A DNA stretch of 64,000 nt, from assembly GCA_963716005.1 (NCBI GenBank), contig OY970285.1, positions 434,001 to 498,000 of the forward strand, in the 5' to 3' direction. How positions within the stretch are numbered: the first letter of the stretch is position 1; each line of letters begins with the position of its first letter. This document shows, in pieces, positions 45,409-53,982 of this stretch. Position numbers and translations under genes: made by a program. Source of the DNA: CAVRUF01 sp963716005. Lineage in GTDB: Bacteria > Actinomycetota > Thermoleophilia > Gaiellales > Gaiellaceae. The notes under the pieces are model-generated. The model was not told the origin of the DNA and did not search any database. It was given only the letters and a program-made list of their open reading frames with translations.

Positions 45409-46695
45409 GTGACGACGGCGCCCGAGACCGCTCCGCACCTTCCTCCCGAGCTCGACGACCCGCTCTTTCTGACCGCGCTCGGCCAGCTCGACGGCGCGCT
45501 CTCCCAGGCCGGCATCTCGGAGTCGGTCGGCGAGGTGCTGCGCCGCCCGGAGCGTTCGCTCGCGGTCTCGATTCCGACGCGACTCGACGACGGCTCGCTG
45601 GCGGTCTATCCCGGCTACCGGGTCCAGCACTCGAGCGTGCTCGGTCCGACGAAGGGCGGCATCCGCTACGACCTCGCGGTGACGCTCGGCGAGTGCGCTG
45701 CGCTCGCGATGTGGATGACCTGGAAGTGCGCGTTGCTCCGGCTCCCGTACGGCGGCGCGAAGGGCGGCGTGCGCTGCGATCCGCGCGCGCTCTCCGAGCC
45801 CGAGCTCGAGCGCATGACCCGGCGCTTCACCTCGGAGCTGCTGCCGGTGATCGGCCCGCAGCGCGACATCCCCGCGCCCGACATGGCCACGAGCGAGCAG
45901 ACGATGGCCTGGATGATGGACACGTACTCGATGCAGGTGGGCCACGCAGTGCCCGAGATCGTCACCGGGAAGCCGCTGTCGGTCGGCGGCTCCGTGCTGC
46001 GGCCCGAGGCAACGGGGATCGGCGTCGTCATGGTCGTCGAGGGCGCGGTCGCGAAGCTCGGCCAGGAGCTCGCCGGCCGAAGCTGCGTCGTTCAGGGCTT
46101 CGGCAAGGTCGGCGCGGTCGCCGCGCACGAGCTGCACGACCGCGGCGCGAAGGTCGTCGCCGTCTCGGACATCGGCGGCGGCATCTACAACGCGGCCGGC
46201 CTCGACATGGCCGCGCTCGAGGAATGGCGCGGCAAGGAGGGCGTGGTCGAGGGCTTCCCCGGCTGCGACTCGGTCACGAACGCCGAGCTCATGGAGCTTC
46301 CGTGCGACATCCTCGTCCTCGCGGCGACCGAGGGCGTCCTGACCGGCGAGAACGCCCCCCGCATCCAGACGAAGCTCGTGGCCGAGGGCGCGAACGGCCC
46401 GACCACGCTCGAGGCCGACGACATCCTGGCCGACCGCGGTATCACGGTTCTCCCCGACATCCTCACGAACGCCGGCGGCGTCGCCGTCTCCTACTTCGAG
46501 TGGGTGCAGGACATCCAGCGGCTCTTCTGGACGCGCGAGGAGATCCGCACCCGGCTCGCCGACCTGATGAGCGACGGACTCGACCGCGTCTGGACGCTCT
46601 CGGAGGAGGAGTCGATGACGCTGCGGCGCGCGGCGCTCATCCGCTCGATCCGCGAGGTCGCGAACGCGCTCGTGTCTCGCGGCGTCTACCCGTAG
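45409..46695 (+). CDS. Glu/Leu/Phe/Val dehydrogenase (glutamate dehydrogenase)
   Basis: 428 residues from GTG 45409. Oxidative deamination of an amino acid, most likely glutamate. Motifs: GPTKGGIRYDLAVTLGEC, catalytic LPYGGAKGGVRCDPR (Lys), DIPAPDMATSEQTMAWMMD, nucleotide-binding VVQGFGKVGAVAAHELHD, VAEGANGPTTLEAD and LPDILTNAGGVAVSYFEW. The length and motifs match hexameric catabolic-type GDHs. The 10-bp gap to nfeD suggests co-transcription. Confidence 0.92.
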   Translation: MTTAPETAPHLPPELDDPLFLTALGQLDGALSQAGISESVGEVLRRPERSLAVSIPTRLDDGSLAVYPGYRVQHSSVLGPTKGGIRYDLAVTLGECAALAMWMTWKCALLRLPYGGAKGGVRCDPRALSEPELERMTRRFTSELLPVIGPQRDIPAPDMATSEQTMAWMMDTYSMQVGHAVPEIVTGKPLSVGGSVLRPEATGIGVVMVVEGAVAKLGQELAGRSCVVQGFGKVGAVAAHELHDRGAKVVAVSDIGGGIYNAAGLDMAALEEWRGKEGVVEGFPGCDSVTNAELMELPCDILVLAATEGVLTGENAPRIQTKLVAEGANGPTTLEADDILADRGITVLPDILTNAGGVAVSYFEWVQDIQRLFWTREEIRTRLADLMSDGLDRVWTLSEEESMTLRRAALIRSIREVANALVSRGVYP

Positions 46696-46698
46696 GCG

Positions 46699-47657
46699 CT
46701 AGCAGCAGGTGTACGCGCCCGCGGGCGCGTCGCCCTCTTCGGGCTCGGGCAGCTCGGCCGCGGCCAGCGCGGCGCCGTGCATGATGTCGCGCTCCGAGAT
46801 CTCGAGCTCGGCCAGGCCGAAGTAGCGCATCGCCTCGGCGACGACGGTGATTCCGGCCAGGAAGACCGGCGCGCGCTCGGGCGTGATCGCGGGGATCGCG
46901 GCCAGCTCGGAGACGCTGAGGAGCGAAAGCTCGGCAAGGTCGGCTTCGACGCGCGCGGCAGTCAGCTTGTGCCCGTGGATCGAGCGCCGGATCCTCCTCC
47001 TCGAGTCCCAGCTCGATCGCGGCCAGCGTCGTGACCGTCCCGGCGACGCCGATGCCGGCGGTGGGGAGCACCTCGTCGGGCACGCGCTCGGCGAGGAGCG
47101 CGCGCGTCGCTTTGCGGCAGTCCGCGATGTCCTCAGCGGCCGGCGGATCGTGGCGGATGAACCGCTCGGTGAGGCGCACGCAGCCGAGGTCGAGGCTCGT
47201 GTGGAACGCGACCCCCTCGGGGCCCGCCGAGCACGAGTTCGGTCGAGCCGCCGCCGACGTCGATCACGAGCGTCCCGTCCACGGGCCCGCGTCCGTTCGA
47301 GACGCCGCGGTAGGTCATGAGCGCCTCCTCCTCGCCGGTGAGGAGCCGTGTCGTGAACCCGTAGCTCCACTCGATCTCGCCGAGGAAGGCCTCGCCGTTC
47401 TCGGCGTCGCGAACCGCGCTCGTCGCGATCGTCAGCGTCCGCTCGGCGCCGAGCGCCTCGAGGTCGCGCCGGTAGTCGACGAGCACGTTGCGCACGCGCG
47501 CGATCGCGGTGGGAAGGAGCTTGCGGCGCGAGTCGACGCCCTCGCCGAGCCGCGTGATCTGCAGCTTGCGCTCCACCTCGCGCACGTCGGTTCCCTCGAC
47601 GTCGGCCACGAGGAGCCGGGTCGAGTTCGTGCCGAGGTCGACAACCGCCACGCGCAT
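46699..47657 (-). pseudogene. Ppx/GppA exopolyphosphatase with two +1 frameshifts
   Basis: Degrades polyphosphate or pppGpp. ATG 47657. Motifs: RVAVVDLGTNSTRLLVADVE (phosphate-1 loop), ATSAVRDAENGEAFL, LLTGEEEALMTYRGV and TLVIDVGGGSTELVLGG (phosphate-2). The frame breaks near 47228 (a CCCC run that needs one C fewer to reach EGVAFHTSLDLG) and near 46992 (to reach IHGHKLTAARVEADLAELS). Correcting both gives 957 bp, 318 residues, the normal length. The C-terminal helix ERAPVFLAGITVVAEAMRYF is intact. Divergent from the gene at 47691. Confidence 0.85.
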
Positions 47658-47690
47658 GCGGCGATCGTAGCCACGGGCGATACTGACACC

Positions 47691-48092
47691 GTGGACGACA
47701 GTCTCGACCATGCCCGCAGGGCGGTCTCCCGCGGCGAGAACGGGGAGGCGCTCGTCTACCTCTGGAATTCGCTCGACGAGGCGCGCGCGTCCCAGGATCC
47801 GGGCGATTTCGAGGACGTCGCCAAGCTCGCGGAGAAAGTCGCCGAGAGCGGCGACGAGGCCGAGCGGGCCGACGCCGGTCGGCTTCTGGTGGAACTCGAC
47901 CGCGCGCAGGGCGAGCCCGCGACGACGGAGGTCGGCACGTTCCAGACCGGCGATTCGCCCGAGGGCGTAACGGTCGAGCCCGAGGTGACGATCGAGGGAG
48001 ACGAGTCCGAGGGAAAAAGCCGCGGCTCGAGTCTTTGGGGCCTCATCGGCTTCGCTGTGTTCCTGTTCTTCCTACTCCGCGACGCACTTTGA
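47691..48092 (+). CDS. Acidic C-terminally membrane-anchored protein
   Basis: 133 residues from GTG 47691. Residues 1-70 are helical and acidic with TPR-like character (DDSLDHARRAVSRGENGEAL, VYLWNSLDEARASQ). A disordered acidic linker (GDSPEGVTVEPEVTIEGDES) leads to one C-terminal membrane helix (LIGFAVFLFFLL). It may be a tail-anchored adaptor. A -10-like GATACTGAC lies in the 33-bp gap to ppx. No family is recognised. Confidence 0.68.
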   Translation: MDDSLDHARRAVSRGENGEALVYLWNSLDEARASQDPGDFEDVAKLAEKVAESGDEAERADAGRLLVELDRAQGEPATTEVGTFQTGDSPEGVTVEPEVTIEGDESEGKSRGSSLWGLIGFAVFLFFLLRDAL

Positions 48093-48116
48093 GCCCGTGG
48101 TATCTTGAAGGAGCGA

Positions 48117-48190
48117 CGCGGGGTGGAGCAGTCAGGTAGCTCGCCGGGCTCATAACCCGGAGGTCGCGGGTTCAAATCCCGCCCCCGCTA
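48117..48190 (+). tRNA. Initiator tRNA-fMet (anticodon CAU)
   Basis: 74-nt tRNA. The 1-72 position is a C-U mismatch, and three consecutive G:C pairs (GGG/CCC) flank the anticodon loop CTCATAA; both are hallmarks of initiator tRNA. D-loop AGTCAGGTAGCTC; T-arm GCGGG/CCCGC with TTCAAAT loop. CCA is not encoded. Followed at once by a strong terminator. Confidence 0.95.
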
Positions 48191-48194
48191 CTAC

Positions 48195-48220
48195 AAAAGG
48201 CCCGCTCAGGCGGGCCTTTT
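48195..48220 (+). terminator. Rho-independent terminator of tRNA-fMet
   Basis: Perfect 11-bp stem AAAAGGCCCGC / GCGGGCCTTTT with loop TCAG, ending in a T run. It lies 4 bases past the tRNA. Confidence 0.92.
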
Positions 48221-48230
48221 GTGTTCTCGG

Positions 48231-48293
48231 CTGGGCTACGTCACGGTCAAGCCGTACCTGCGGACGACACCGGAGCCCGCCTCGAAGTTCTGA
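48231..48293 (+). pseudogene. Remnant of a peroxiredoxin C-terminus
   Basis: GGCTACGTCACGGTCAAGCC (48234 on) continues with only about 4 mismatches over 44 bases with 59792-59835, the 3' end of the intact peroxiredoxin gene in this window. In frame it reads GYVTVKPYLRTTPEPASKF then TGA, close to GYVTVKPYLRTTPQP. The rest of the gene is missing: the tRNA-fMet and its terminator abut it upstream. This is a truncated second copy, probably left by a recombination event next to the tRNA. Confidence 0.72.
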
Positions 48294-48349
48294 TGTCTGC
48301 TCGACCGGTTGCCGGGCGCGCAAGCTGCCCCGGCAGCCGGTCGGACTGC

Positions 48350-48378
48350 TTGACAGACGCTCGCGGAATCGCTTACGT
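48350..48378 (+). promoter_or_regulatory. Predicted glpF promoter
   Basis: -35 TTGACA (48350-48355, consensus) and -10 TTACGT (48373-48378) with a 17-bp spacer. It sits ~110 bp before the glpF ATG. The operator-like site at 48391 covers the expected start of transcription. Confidence 0.7.
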
Positions 48379-48390
48379 TTCCGAAACGGT

Positions 48391-48406
48391 GTTCGACTAT
48401 GCCGAA
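48391..48406 (+). promoter_or_regulatory. Predicted IclR/GlpR operator of glpF
   Basis: GTTCGACTATGCCGAA matches the iclR-dhaM intergenic site (ATTCTACAATGCCGAA) at 13 of 16 positions. A weaker CCGAA-ending half site is one turn pair upstream (ends 48385). Located right behind the -10, as expected for a repressor site. Confidence 0.6.
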
Positions 48407-48489
48407 TATCGTTCCCGAGCGATGGCGCTCGTGGGAACCCGCGGAACGGCCCGCGGCCTTGCCGGCCTGAGGCCGAAAGGAGACACGTG

Positions 48490-49263
48490 ATGGAAACGTT
48501 CTCTGTTGCGCAGCGCGCCGTCGCCGAGATGATAGGCACGGCCCTGCTCGTCTTCATTGGAGCGGGCTCCGTGCCCGCGATCATCCTGCTCGAGGGCGGC
48601 TCCGGAGCCCCGTTCTCGGGCGCCGACCTCGGCTTCATCTCGATGGCCTTCGGCCTGATCGTGGTTGCGATGGTCTACACGGTGGGGAAGGTCTCGGGGT
48701 GCCACATCAACCCCGCGGTGACCTTCGGGCTCGCCGTGACCGGGCGCTTTCCCTGGAAGATCGTCCCGCTCTACTGGGGCGCGCAGATCATCGGCGGGCT
48801 CGCGGGCGCCTTCGCGATGTGGGCCTCGTTCGGAACGCGCGCCGTCGACCTCGGCTACGGCTTCGGCGTCGTTCACTTCGACCGGTCCGTGACCTCCTGG
48901 GGCTCGGCCATGTTCATCGAGGCGCTCGGCACCGCGATCCTGCTCTTCACGATCCTCGGGATCGTCGACTCACGCTCGCCGCAGGAGTTCGCCGGCCTGG
49001 TCATCGGCCTCGTCATCGTCGCGATCATCGTCACCGTCGGCCCGATCACGAACGCCTCGCTCAATCCGGCGCGCGCGATCGGCCCGCTGTTCATCACGAC
49101 GATCAACGACGGCGTTCACAACTGGACACAGCAATTCCTCGCCTACATCCCCGCGAACCTGGCCGGCGCCGCGATCGCGTGCCTCACCTACGACTGGGTG
49201 TCGAAGGCGCGCCACGAGAAGTCCCCGATCAAGGAAGCCGTGTCCGAGCCGTACGAGGCGTAG
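48490..49263 (+). CDS. glpF: Glycerol uptake facilitator (aquaglyceroporin)
   Basis: 257 residues from ATG 48490 with AAGGAG 7 bases upstream. Six-helix MIP channel: AEMIGTALLVFIGAGSVPAI, the two NPA boxes GCHINPAVTF and ASLNPARAIG, and LVIGLVIVAIIVTVGPITN. The Asp after the second NPA that marks glycerol channels is not evident (NPARAIG), so water or mixed selectivity is possible; placement with dhaKL argues for glycerol. First gene of the glpF-dhaK-dhaL-ptsI cluster. Confidence 0.92.
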   Translation: METFSVAQRAVAEMIGTALLVFIGAGSVPAIILLEGGSGAPFSGADLGFISMAFGLIVVAMVYTVGKVSGCHINPAVTFGLAVTGRFPWKIVPLYWGAQIIGGLAGAFAMWASFGTRAVDLGYGFGVVHFDRSVTSWGSAMFIEALGTAILLFTILGIVDSRSPQEFAGLVIGLVIVAIIVTVGPITNASLNPARAIGPLFITTINDGVHNWTQQFLAYIPANLAGAAIACLTYDWVSKARHEKSPIKEAVSEPYEA

Positions 49264-49301
49264 TTGTCACGCCGGTCTCCACGAAGTAGAAAGGAACAGC
49301 C

Positions 49302-50326
49302 GTGAACGTTGCAGCGGAAACGATGAAGAAGTTCATCAACGCGCCCGAAGACGTGGTCAAGGAGTCGCTGGCCGGCCTCGCCGCCGCCCATGCCGACCTC
49401 CTTCGGGTCGATTTCGAAAACCAGATCGTCGTGCGGAAGGACGCGCCGGTGTCCGGCAAGGTCGGGCTCGTCTCCGGCGGCGGCTCGGGCCACGAGCCGA
49501 TGCACGGCGGGTTCGTCGGGCGTGGGATGCTCGACGCCGCCTGCCCGGGGAGGTCTTCACCTCGCCGGTCCCCGACCAGATGCTCGCCGCGACGAAGGCC
49601 GTCGACGGCGGCGCGGGCGTCGTCCACATCGTCAAGAACTACACCGGCGACGTCATGAACTTCCAGCTCGCCGCCGAGCTTGCCGAGGACGAGGGCATCA
49701 AGGTCGAGTCGGTCCTGACGAACGACGACGTCGCCGTCGAGGACAGCACCTGGACGGCCGGGCGCCGCGGCGCCGGCGCGACCGTCCTCGTCGGAGAAGA
49801 TCGCCGGCGCGAAGGCCGAGGCCGGCGGCACGCTCGACGAGGTCGCCGCCGTCGCCCGGCGCGTGAACGACCGCGGCGCGCAGCTTCGGCGTCGCGCTGA
49901 CCTCGTGCGTCACGCCGGCGCGCCGGCACGCCGACGTTCGAGATCGGCGCCGACGAGATGGAGTTCGGCGTCGGCATCCACGGCGAGCCGGGACGGCGGC
50001 GCGAGAAGATCGCTCCGGCGTCCGAGATCGTCGCCGAGATGGCCGAGGCGATCCTCGCCGACCTCAGCCCGCGGACGGAGCGAACCTGCTCGCGTTCGTG
50101 AACGGGCTGGGCGGGACGCCGCTGATCGAGCTCTACCTGGTCTACAACGAGCTCGCGAAGCAGCTCGACGAGCGCGGCCTCGAGCATCGCGCGGAACCTG
50201 GTCGGCAACTACATCACGAGCCTCGAGATGGCCGGGACGTCGATCACCCTGCTGGCGCTCGACGACGAGCTGACCGAGCTCTGGGACGCGCCCGTCCACA
50301 CGCCCGCGCTGCGGTGGGGTGCCTGA
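49302..50326 (+). pseudogene. dhaK: Dihydroxyacetone kinase subunit DhaK with six frameshifts
   Basis: Binds dihydroxyacetone covalently through a His and receives phosphate from DhaL-ADP. GTG 49302. Motifs: VSGGGSGHEPMHGGFVG, AACPGEVFTSP, VDGGAGVVHIVKNYTGD, VEDSTW and the C-terminal active His region ITSLEMAGTSITLLALDDEL. Shifts near 49548 (-1), 49794 (+1), 49884 (+1), 49923 (+1), 50071 (-1) and 50184 (+1); correcting them gives 1023 bp and 340 residues, the normal length. All catalytic residues survive in the pieces. Confidence 0.85.
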
Positions 50327-50332
50327 GCCGGC

Positions 50333-50972
50333 GTGGACGGTCGGAACGACGCGTCGACGGCTGGCTCGAGGGCTCAGCGGTCGCGCTGCACGAGCAGCGT
50401 GACTACCTGACGCAGCTCGACGCCGCGATCGGCGACGCCGACCACGGGACGAACATGGACCGTGGCTTCTCCAGCGTCGTGACGAAGCTCGGGGAGCTGG
50501 AGGACGCGCTCCCGCCGGGCAAGGTCCTCGTCACGGCGGGCGCGACGCTGATCTCGACCGTGGGCGGCGCCAGCGGCCCGCTGTGGGGCACTGCCCTGCG
50601 GCGGGCCGGCCGCTCGCTCGGCGACGCGGAGACGTTCGACGCGGCCGCGCTCGCCGGAGCGTTCCAGGCCGCCCTCGACGGGGTGGTCGAGCTCGGCGCC
50701 GCGCAGCCCGGGGACAAGACGATGGTCGACGCGCTCGAGCCGGCCGTCACCACGCTGAAGGAGCAGGTCGCGGCCGGCGCTTCCGACGCGGATGCCATGC
50801 GGCCGCCTGCGATGCAGCCGAGGCGGGTGTGACGGCGACCGTTCCGCTGCAGGCGACCAAGGGCCGCGCGTCGTACCTCGGCGAGCGGAGCATCGGCCAT
50901 CAGGATCCCGGCGCGACCTCGACGGTCGCGATCCTGCGGGCTCTCGAGCAAGCGGTCGCAGCGGAGCGATGA
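50333..50972 (+). pseudogene. dhaL: Dihydroxyacetone kinase subunit DhaL with two frameshifts
   Basis: ADP-binding subunit. GTG 50333, then a -1 shift near 50338 to reach VDGWLEGSAVALHEQRDYLT. Mg-ADP site: LDAAIGDADHGTNMDRGF; then TLISTVGGASGPLWGTALRR, QPGDKTMVDALEPAV. A -1 shift near 50800 leads to AACDAAEAGVTATVPLQATK, GRASYLGERSIGHQDPGATS. Corrected: 642 bp, 213 residues. It begins 6 bp after dhaK and ends with an ATGA overlap into ptsI. Confidence 0.85.
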
Positions 50973-52559
50973 CCGAGCGTCGGCTCCCCGGCCTCGTCGT
51001 CTCCACGGGCGTCGCGGTCGGGCCCGTGCACGTCTCCGGCCGAGCCGGCCGAGGCGACGGGCGGCGGGGCGGAGGCCGCGCTCGAAGCGCTCGCGCGCGT
51101 ATCCGCGGAGCTCGAGCGAACCGAGCAGCGGCTCGTCGAGGAAGGCCACGCCGCCGAGGCGGAGATCCGTCCGCGAACCGGCTCATGGCCGATGATCCAA
51201 GTCTTCACCGCGAGGTCGAGGCGCTCGCGGCCGACCTTCCCGCCGCGGAGGCCCTGCGGGTCGCGACCGAGCGGCATGCGGACGCGCTCGCGGCGCTCGG
51301 CGATCCTTTGCTCTCGGCCCGTGCCTCGGACGTGCGCGAGTTGGGGCGGAGGGCGATCCGCGCGCTGTCGGGCGCCGGCGCCGCCGAGCCGCCGCCGGGG
51401 CCGTCGATCGTGGTCGCGCGCGAGCTCGGGCCCGCGGAGCTGCTCGATCTCGGCGTCGAGCGCGGGCTTGTCCTCGGGATCGCGCTCGCGGAGGGATCGG
51501 CCACATCGCACGACGCGATCGTCGCCCGGTCGTTCGGCGTGCCCATGGTGGTCGCGCTCGGCGACGCGGTGCTGGCGGCCGCTTCGGGTGAGGAGCTCGT
51601 GGTGGACGGCGGCGCCGGGTTCGCCGTGCTGGCGCCCGGTGCCGAGACGCTCACGGCCGTGCGAGCCGAGGTAGCGCTCGACGTGGCCGAGCAGGAGCGG
51701 CTCGCCGCCGGTCGCGGGCAGGCCACGGTCACCGCGTCCGGCCGCCGGATCCGGCTCTCGCGAACGCGAGCTCGCCGGCGGAAGTCGACGCCGCGTTGCT
51801 GCGAGGCGCCGAAGGAGTCGGGCTCCTGCGCACCGAACTCGCGTTCCTCGACAGCACCGGCTGGCCCACCGAGGAGGAGCATTTCGCGGCGCTCGAGCCC
51901 GTGCTGGCGCCGCTTGCCGGCCGCGTCGCGACTGTGCGCACACTCGACTTCGGCCTCGACAAGACGCCGCCGTTCCTGCACGGCGACGGCGGGCGCGGCA
52001 TCGCGCTCATGCTCGAGCACCCCGAGGCGCTCGCCGCCCAGCTGGCTGCGATTCTCCGCGCCGGCGCCGGGACGGAGCTGCGGATCATGCTTCCGCTCGT
52101 CGAGTCGTCGGACCAGGTGGACACGGCGCGCGGCCTGCTTCCCGGCGGGCGTCCAGCTCGGCGCGATGATCGAGACGCCGCGCCGGGGTGGATCGGGCGA
52201 CGGAGCTGGCGCGCGCCGCGGACTTCTTCTCCATCGGGACGAACGACCTGGTCGCGAGTACGCTCGGGCTCGACCGCTCGCAGCCGGTCTCGTCGCCGCT
52301 CACCGCGGCCGATCCGAAGGTCGTCGAGCTGATGCGCCGCACCGTCGAGGCCGCGCACGCAGCCGGGATCACGGTCGAGGTCTGCGGCGAGGCGGCGGGA
52401 GAGCCGGAGCTGACGCCGCTGCTCGTCGGGCTCGGCGTCGACGAGCTGAGCGTGTCGCCCGCGCGGCTCGACGCGGTGCGCGAGGCGATCGGCCGCTCAG
52501 GAGAGTCCGGAGACGACGCTCGCCAGCTCGGCCAGGGCCTCGGCGGCGTCCTCGCCTGA
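50969..52559 (+). pseudogene. ptsI: PTS enzyme I with five frameshifts
   Basis: PEP-protein phosphotransferase for the DhaM branch. ATG 50969: LPGLVVSTGVAVGPVHVS. Phospho-His domain: GSATSHDAIVARSFGVPMVV. PEP domain: GLLRTELAFLDST, TLDFGLDKTPPF, IGTNDLVASTLGLDR and the Cys loop VEVCGEAAGEP. Shifts near 51043 (+1), 51172 (-1), 51758 (-1), 52143 (+1) and 52187 (+1); corrected 1590 bp, 529 residues. The end overlaps the convergent HPr gene by 63 bp, so the true stop may be earlier. Confidence 0.82.
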
Positions 52560-52766
52560 GGCCGAGATGGCCAGTTCCGTGCCTCCGTCTGCCCCGAGCC
52601 CGAGGATCTCCAGGATGCTCTTCGCATTCGCGCGCTTCCCATTGGCCTCGACCTCGATCGTCGCGTCGAACGCCGCCGCCGCGCGGACGAAGGTTCCGGC
52701 CGGCCGCGCGTGCAGCGCGACCTCCTCCGGGAGCCGGACGAGCACGACCTCAGAGCTTGCGGACAT
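52497..52766 (-). CDS. HPr phosphocarrier protein
   Basis: 89 residues. Phosphorylated on His 19 (VALHARPAGTFVRAA) by enzyme I. The regulatory-Ser region is present as ANAKSILEILGLGA, and the C-terminal helix is DAAEALAELASVVSGL. Encoded on the minus strand 17 bp overlapping the end of the dhaM gene, thus forming a dhaM-HPr operon that faces ptsI. It supplies DhaM, replacing the HPr domain that is fused in E. coli DhaM. Confidence 0.92.
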   Translation of the reverse strand: MSASSEVVLVRLPEEVALHARPAGTFVRAAAAFDATIEVEANGKRANAKSILEILGLGADGGTELAISASGEDAAEALAELASVVSGLS

Positions 52767-53163
52767 TTCGCGCCTCCTCCGCCGCCGCGACCACGACCTC
52801 CAGGGACGCGCCCGTCGAGGCCGTCACGCCTGCCGCGACCGCGCCCTCCACGAGCGGCGCGTCCGCGAGCACGATTCGCGCCGCCTCGTCCGGGCCGAGC
52901 TCGGTGAGCGCCGCCTTCACGGCGAGCAGCGAGCTGCCGAGGTCGGCGAGCACGACCGCGCCGGCGCCGTCCACGGTTCGCAGCGCCTCGAGCACGCGGC
53001 CGCCGTCGGTTCCGAGCGTTCCGTCGGGGCCGCCGCCGGCGATCGCGATCGGCACATCGGGGCCGGAAACCTGTCCCACGAGCTCGGCCAAGCCCTCGGC
53101 CATGGCGGCGCTGTGGGTGACGATCACGAGTCCGACAAGGCCGTTTGCACTGGTCGACGTCAC
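52750..53163 (-). CDS. dhaM: DhaM phosphotransfer subunit, EIIA-Man domain only
   Basis: 137 residues from GTG 53163. Passes phosphate from HPr to DhaL-bound ADP. Family motifs: LVIVTHSAAMAEGLAELV with the phospho-His at residue 17, GGPDGTLGTDGGRVLEAL and GAVVLADLGSSLLAVKAA. E. coli DhaM is an EIIA-HPr-EI fusion; this one is the EIIA domain alone, with HPr and EI as separate genes. Divergent from iclR across a 48-bp operator region. Confidence 0.9.
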   Translation of the reverse strand: MTSTSANGLVGLVIVTHSAAMAEGLAELVGQVSGPDVPIAIAGGGPDGTLGTDGGRVLEALRTVDGAGAVVLADLGSSLLAVKAALTELGPDEAARIVLADAPLVEGAVAAGVTASTGASLEVVVAAAEEARNVRKL

Positions 53164-53170
53164 GGTTCGG

Positions 53171-53203
53171 GCATTCTACAATGCCGAACAGCATTCGACA
53201 ATG
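53171..53203. promoter_or_regulatory. Tandem IclR operator between dhaM and iclR
   Basis: Direct 13-base repeats GCATTCTACAATG (53171-53183) and GCATTCGACAATG (53191-53203), exactly 20 bp apart, each with dyad CATT-N4-AATG. The left one extends to a long imperfect palindrome GTTCGGGCATTCTACAATGC then CGAAC. Matches the glpF site. Likely autoregulation and control of dhaM-HPr. Confidence 0.72.
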
Positions 53204-53211
53204 TGGTCTAG

Positions 53212-53976
53212 ATGATTCAGTCCGTCGATCGTGCCGCCCGGATTCTCCGGGCTCTCGCCTCGGGTTCCGGGCGCCTCGGCGTGAGCGAGCTCTCCGACCG
53301 GCTCGGCCTCGCGAAGGGCACGGTGCACGGGCTCCTGCGGACGCTCCACGACCACGGTTTGGTCGAGCAGGATCCGGTCAGCGACAAGTACCAGCTCGGC
53401 CCGCAGCTCCTCCAGCTTTCGAACCGCTACCTCGACCTGAACGAGCTGCGCTCCCGCTCACTGGCCTGGGCGGAGCTGCTCGCCACGCGCGCAGGCGAGG
53501 CGGTGCGCGTCGGCGTCCCGCACGGGAATGGCGTGCTCGTCGTCCACCACGTCTTCCGCCCGGACGCGTCGCTCCAGATCCTCGAGGTCGGCGCCGTCCT
53601 GCCGATGCACGCGACCGCGCTGGGGAAGGCCGTGCTCGCGTACGTCGGTGATCCGGAGCGGCGCGACGTGCTCGACGCGGGCCTGCCGAAGCTCACCGGG
53701 AAGACGGTCACGACGGTCGCGGCGCTCGGGCGCGAGCTCGACGGCGTGCGCGAGCGCGGCTTCGCGTTCGAGCGCGAGGAGGCGGTGCTCGGAGAGGTGG
53801 GCGTCGCGGCGCCGATCTTCGGCCGCGCGGGCGCGGTCGTGGGGAGCATCGGCGTGGCCGGCCCGACCGAGCGGCTCAAGGGCAAGGCCCGCGAGACGAA
53901 GGCCGCGACCTCCGTCGGCGAGGCTGCACGAGCGATCTCGCGCGACCTTGGCGCCCAGCGCTGGCCGCCGGCGTAG
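53212..53976 (+). CDS. IclR-family regulator of the glycerol/DHA genes
   Basis: 254 residues from ATG 53212. N-terminal winged helix: SVDRAARILRALASGSGRLG, VSELSDRLGLAKGTVHGLLR. C-terminal effector domain: LPMHATALGKAVLAYVGDPE, EVGVAAPIFGRAGAVVGSIG, FAFEREEAVLGEV. Gene order dhaM - operator - iclR and matching operators at glpF make it the probable local regulator, with glycerol or dihydroxyacetone (phosphate) as inferred ligand. Confidence 0.93.
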   Translation: MIQSVDRAARILRALASGSGRLGVSELSDRLGLAKGTVHGLLRTLHDHGLVEQDPVSDKYQLGPQLLQLSNRYLDLNELRSRSLAWAELLATRAGEAVRVGVPHGNGVLVVHHVFRPDASLQILEVGAVLPMHATALGKAVLAYVGDPERRDVLDAGLPKLTGKTVTTVAALGRELDGVRERGFAFEREEAVLGEVGVAAPIFGRAGAVVGSIGVAGPTERLKGKARETKAATSVGEAARAISRDLGAQRWPPA

Positions 53977-53982
53977 TCCGCG

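Noticed and set aside
43250..52200. Programmed +1/-1 frameshifting
   Set aside because: Too many sites of both signs in unrelated genes without slippery sequences or shared downstream structures.
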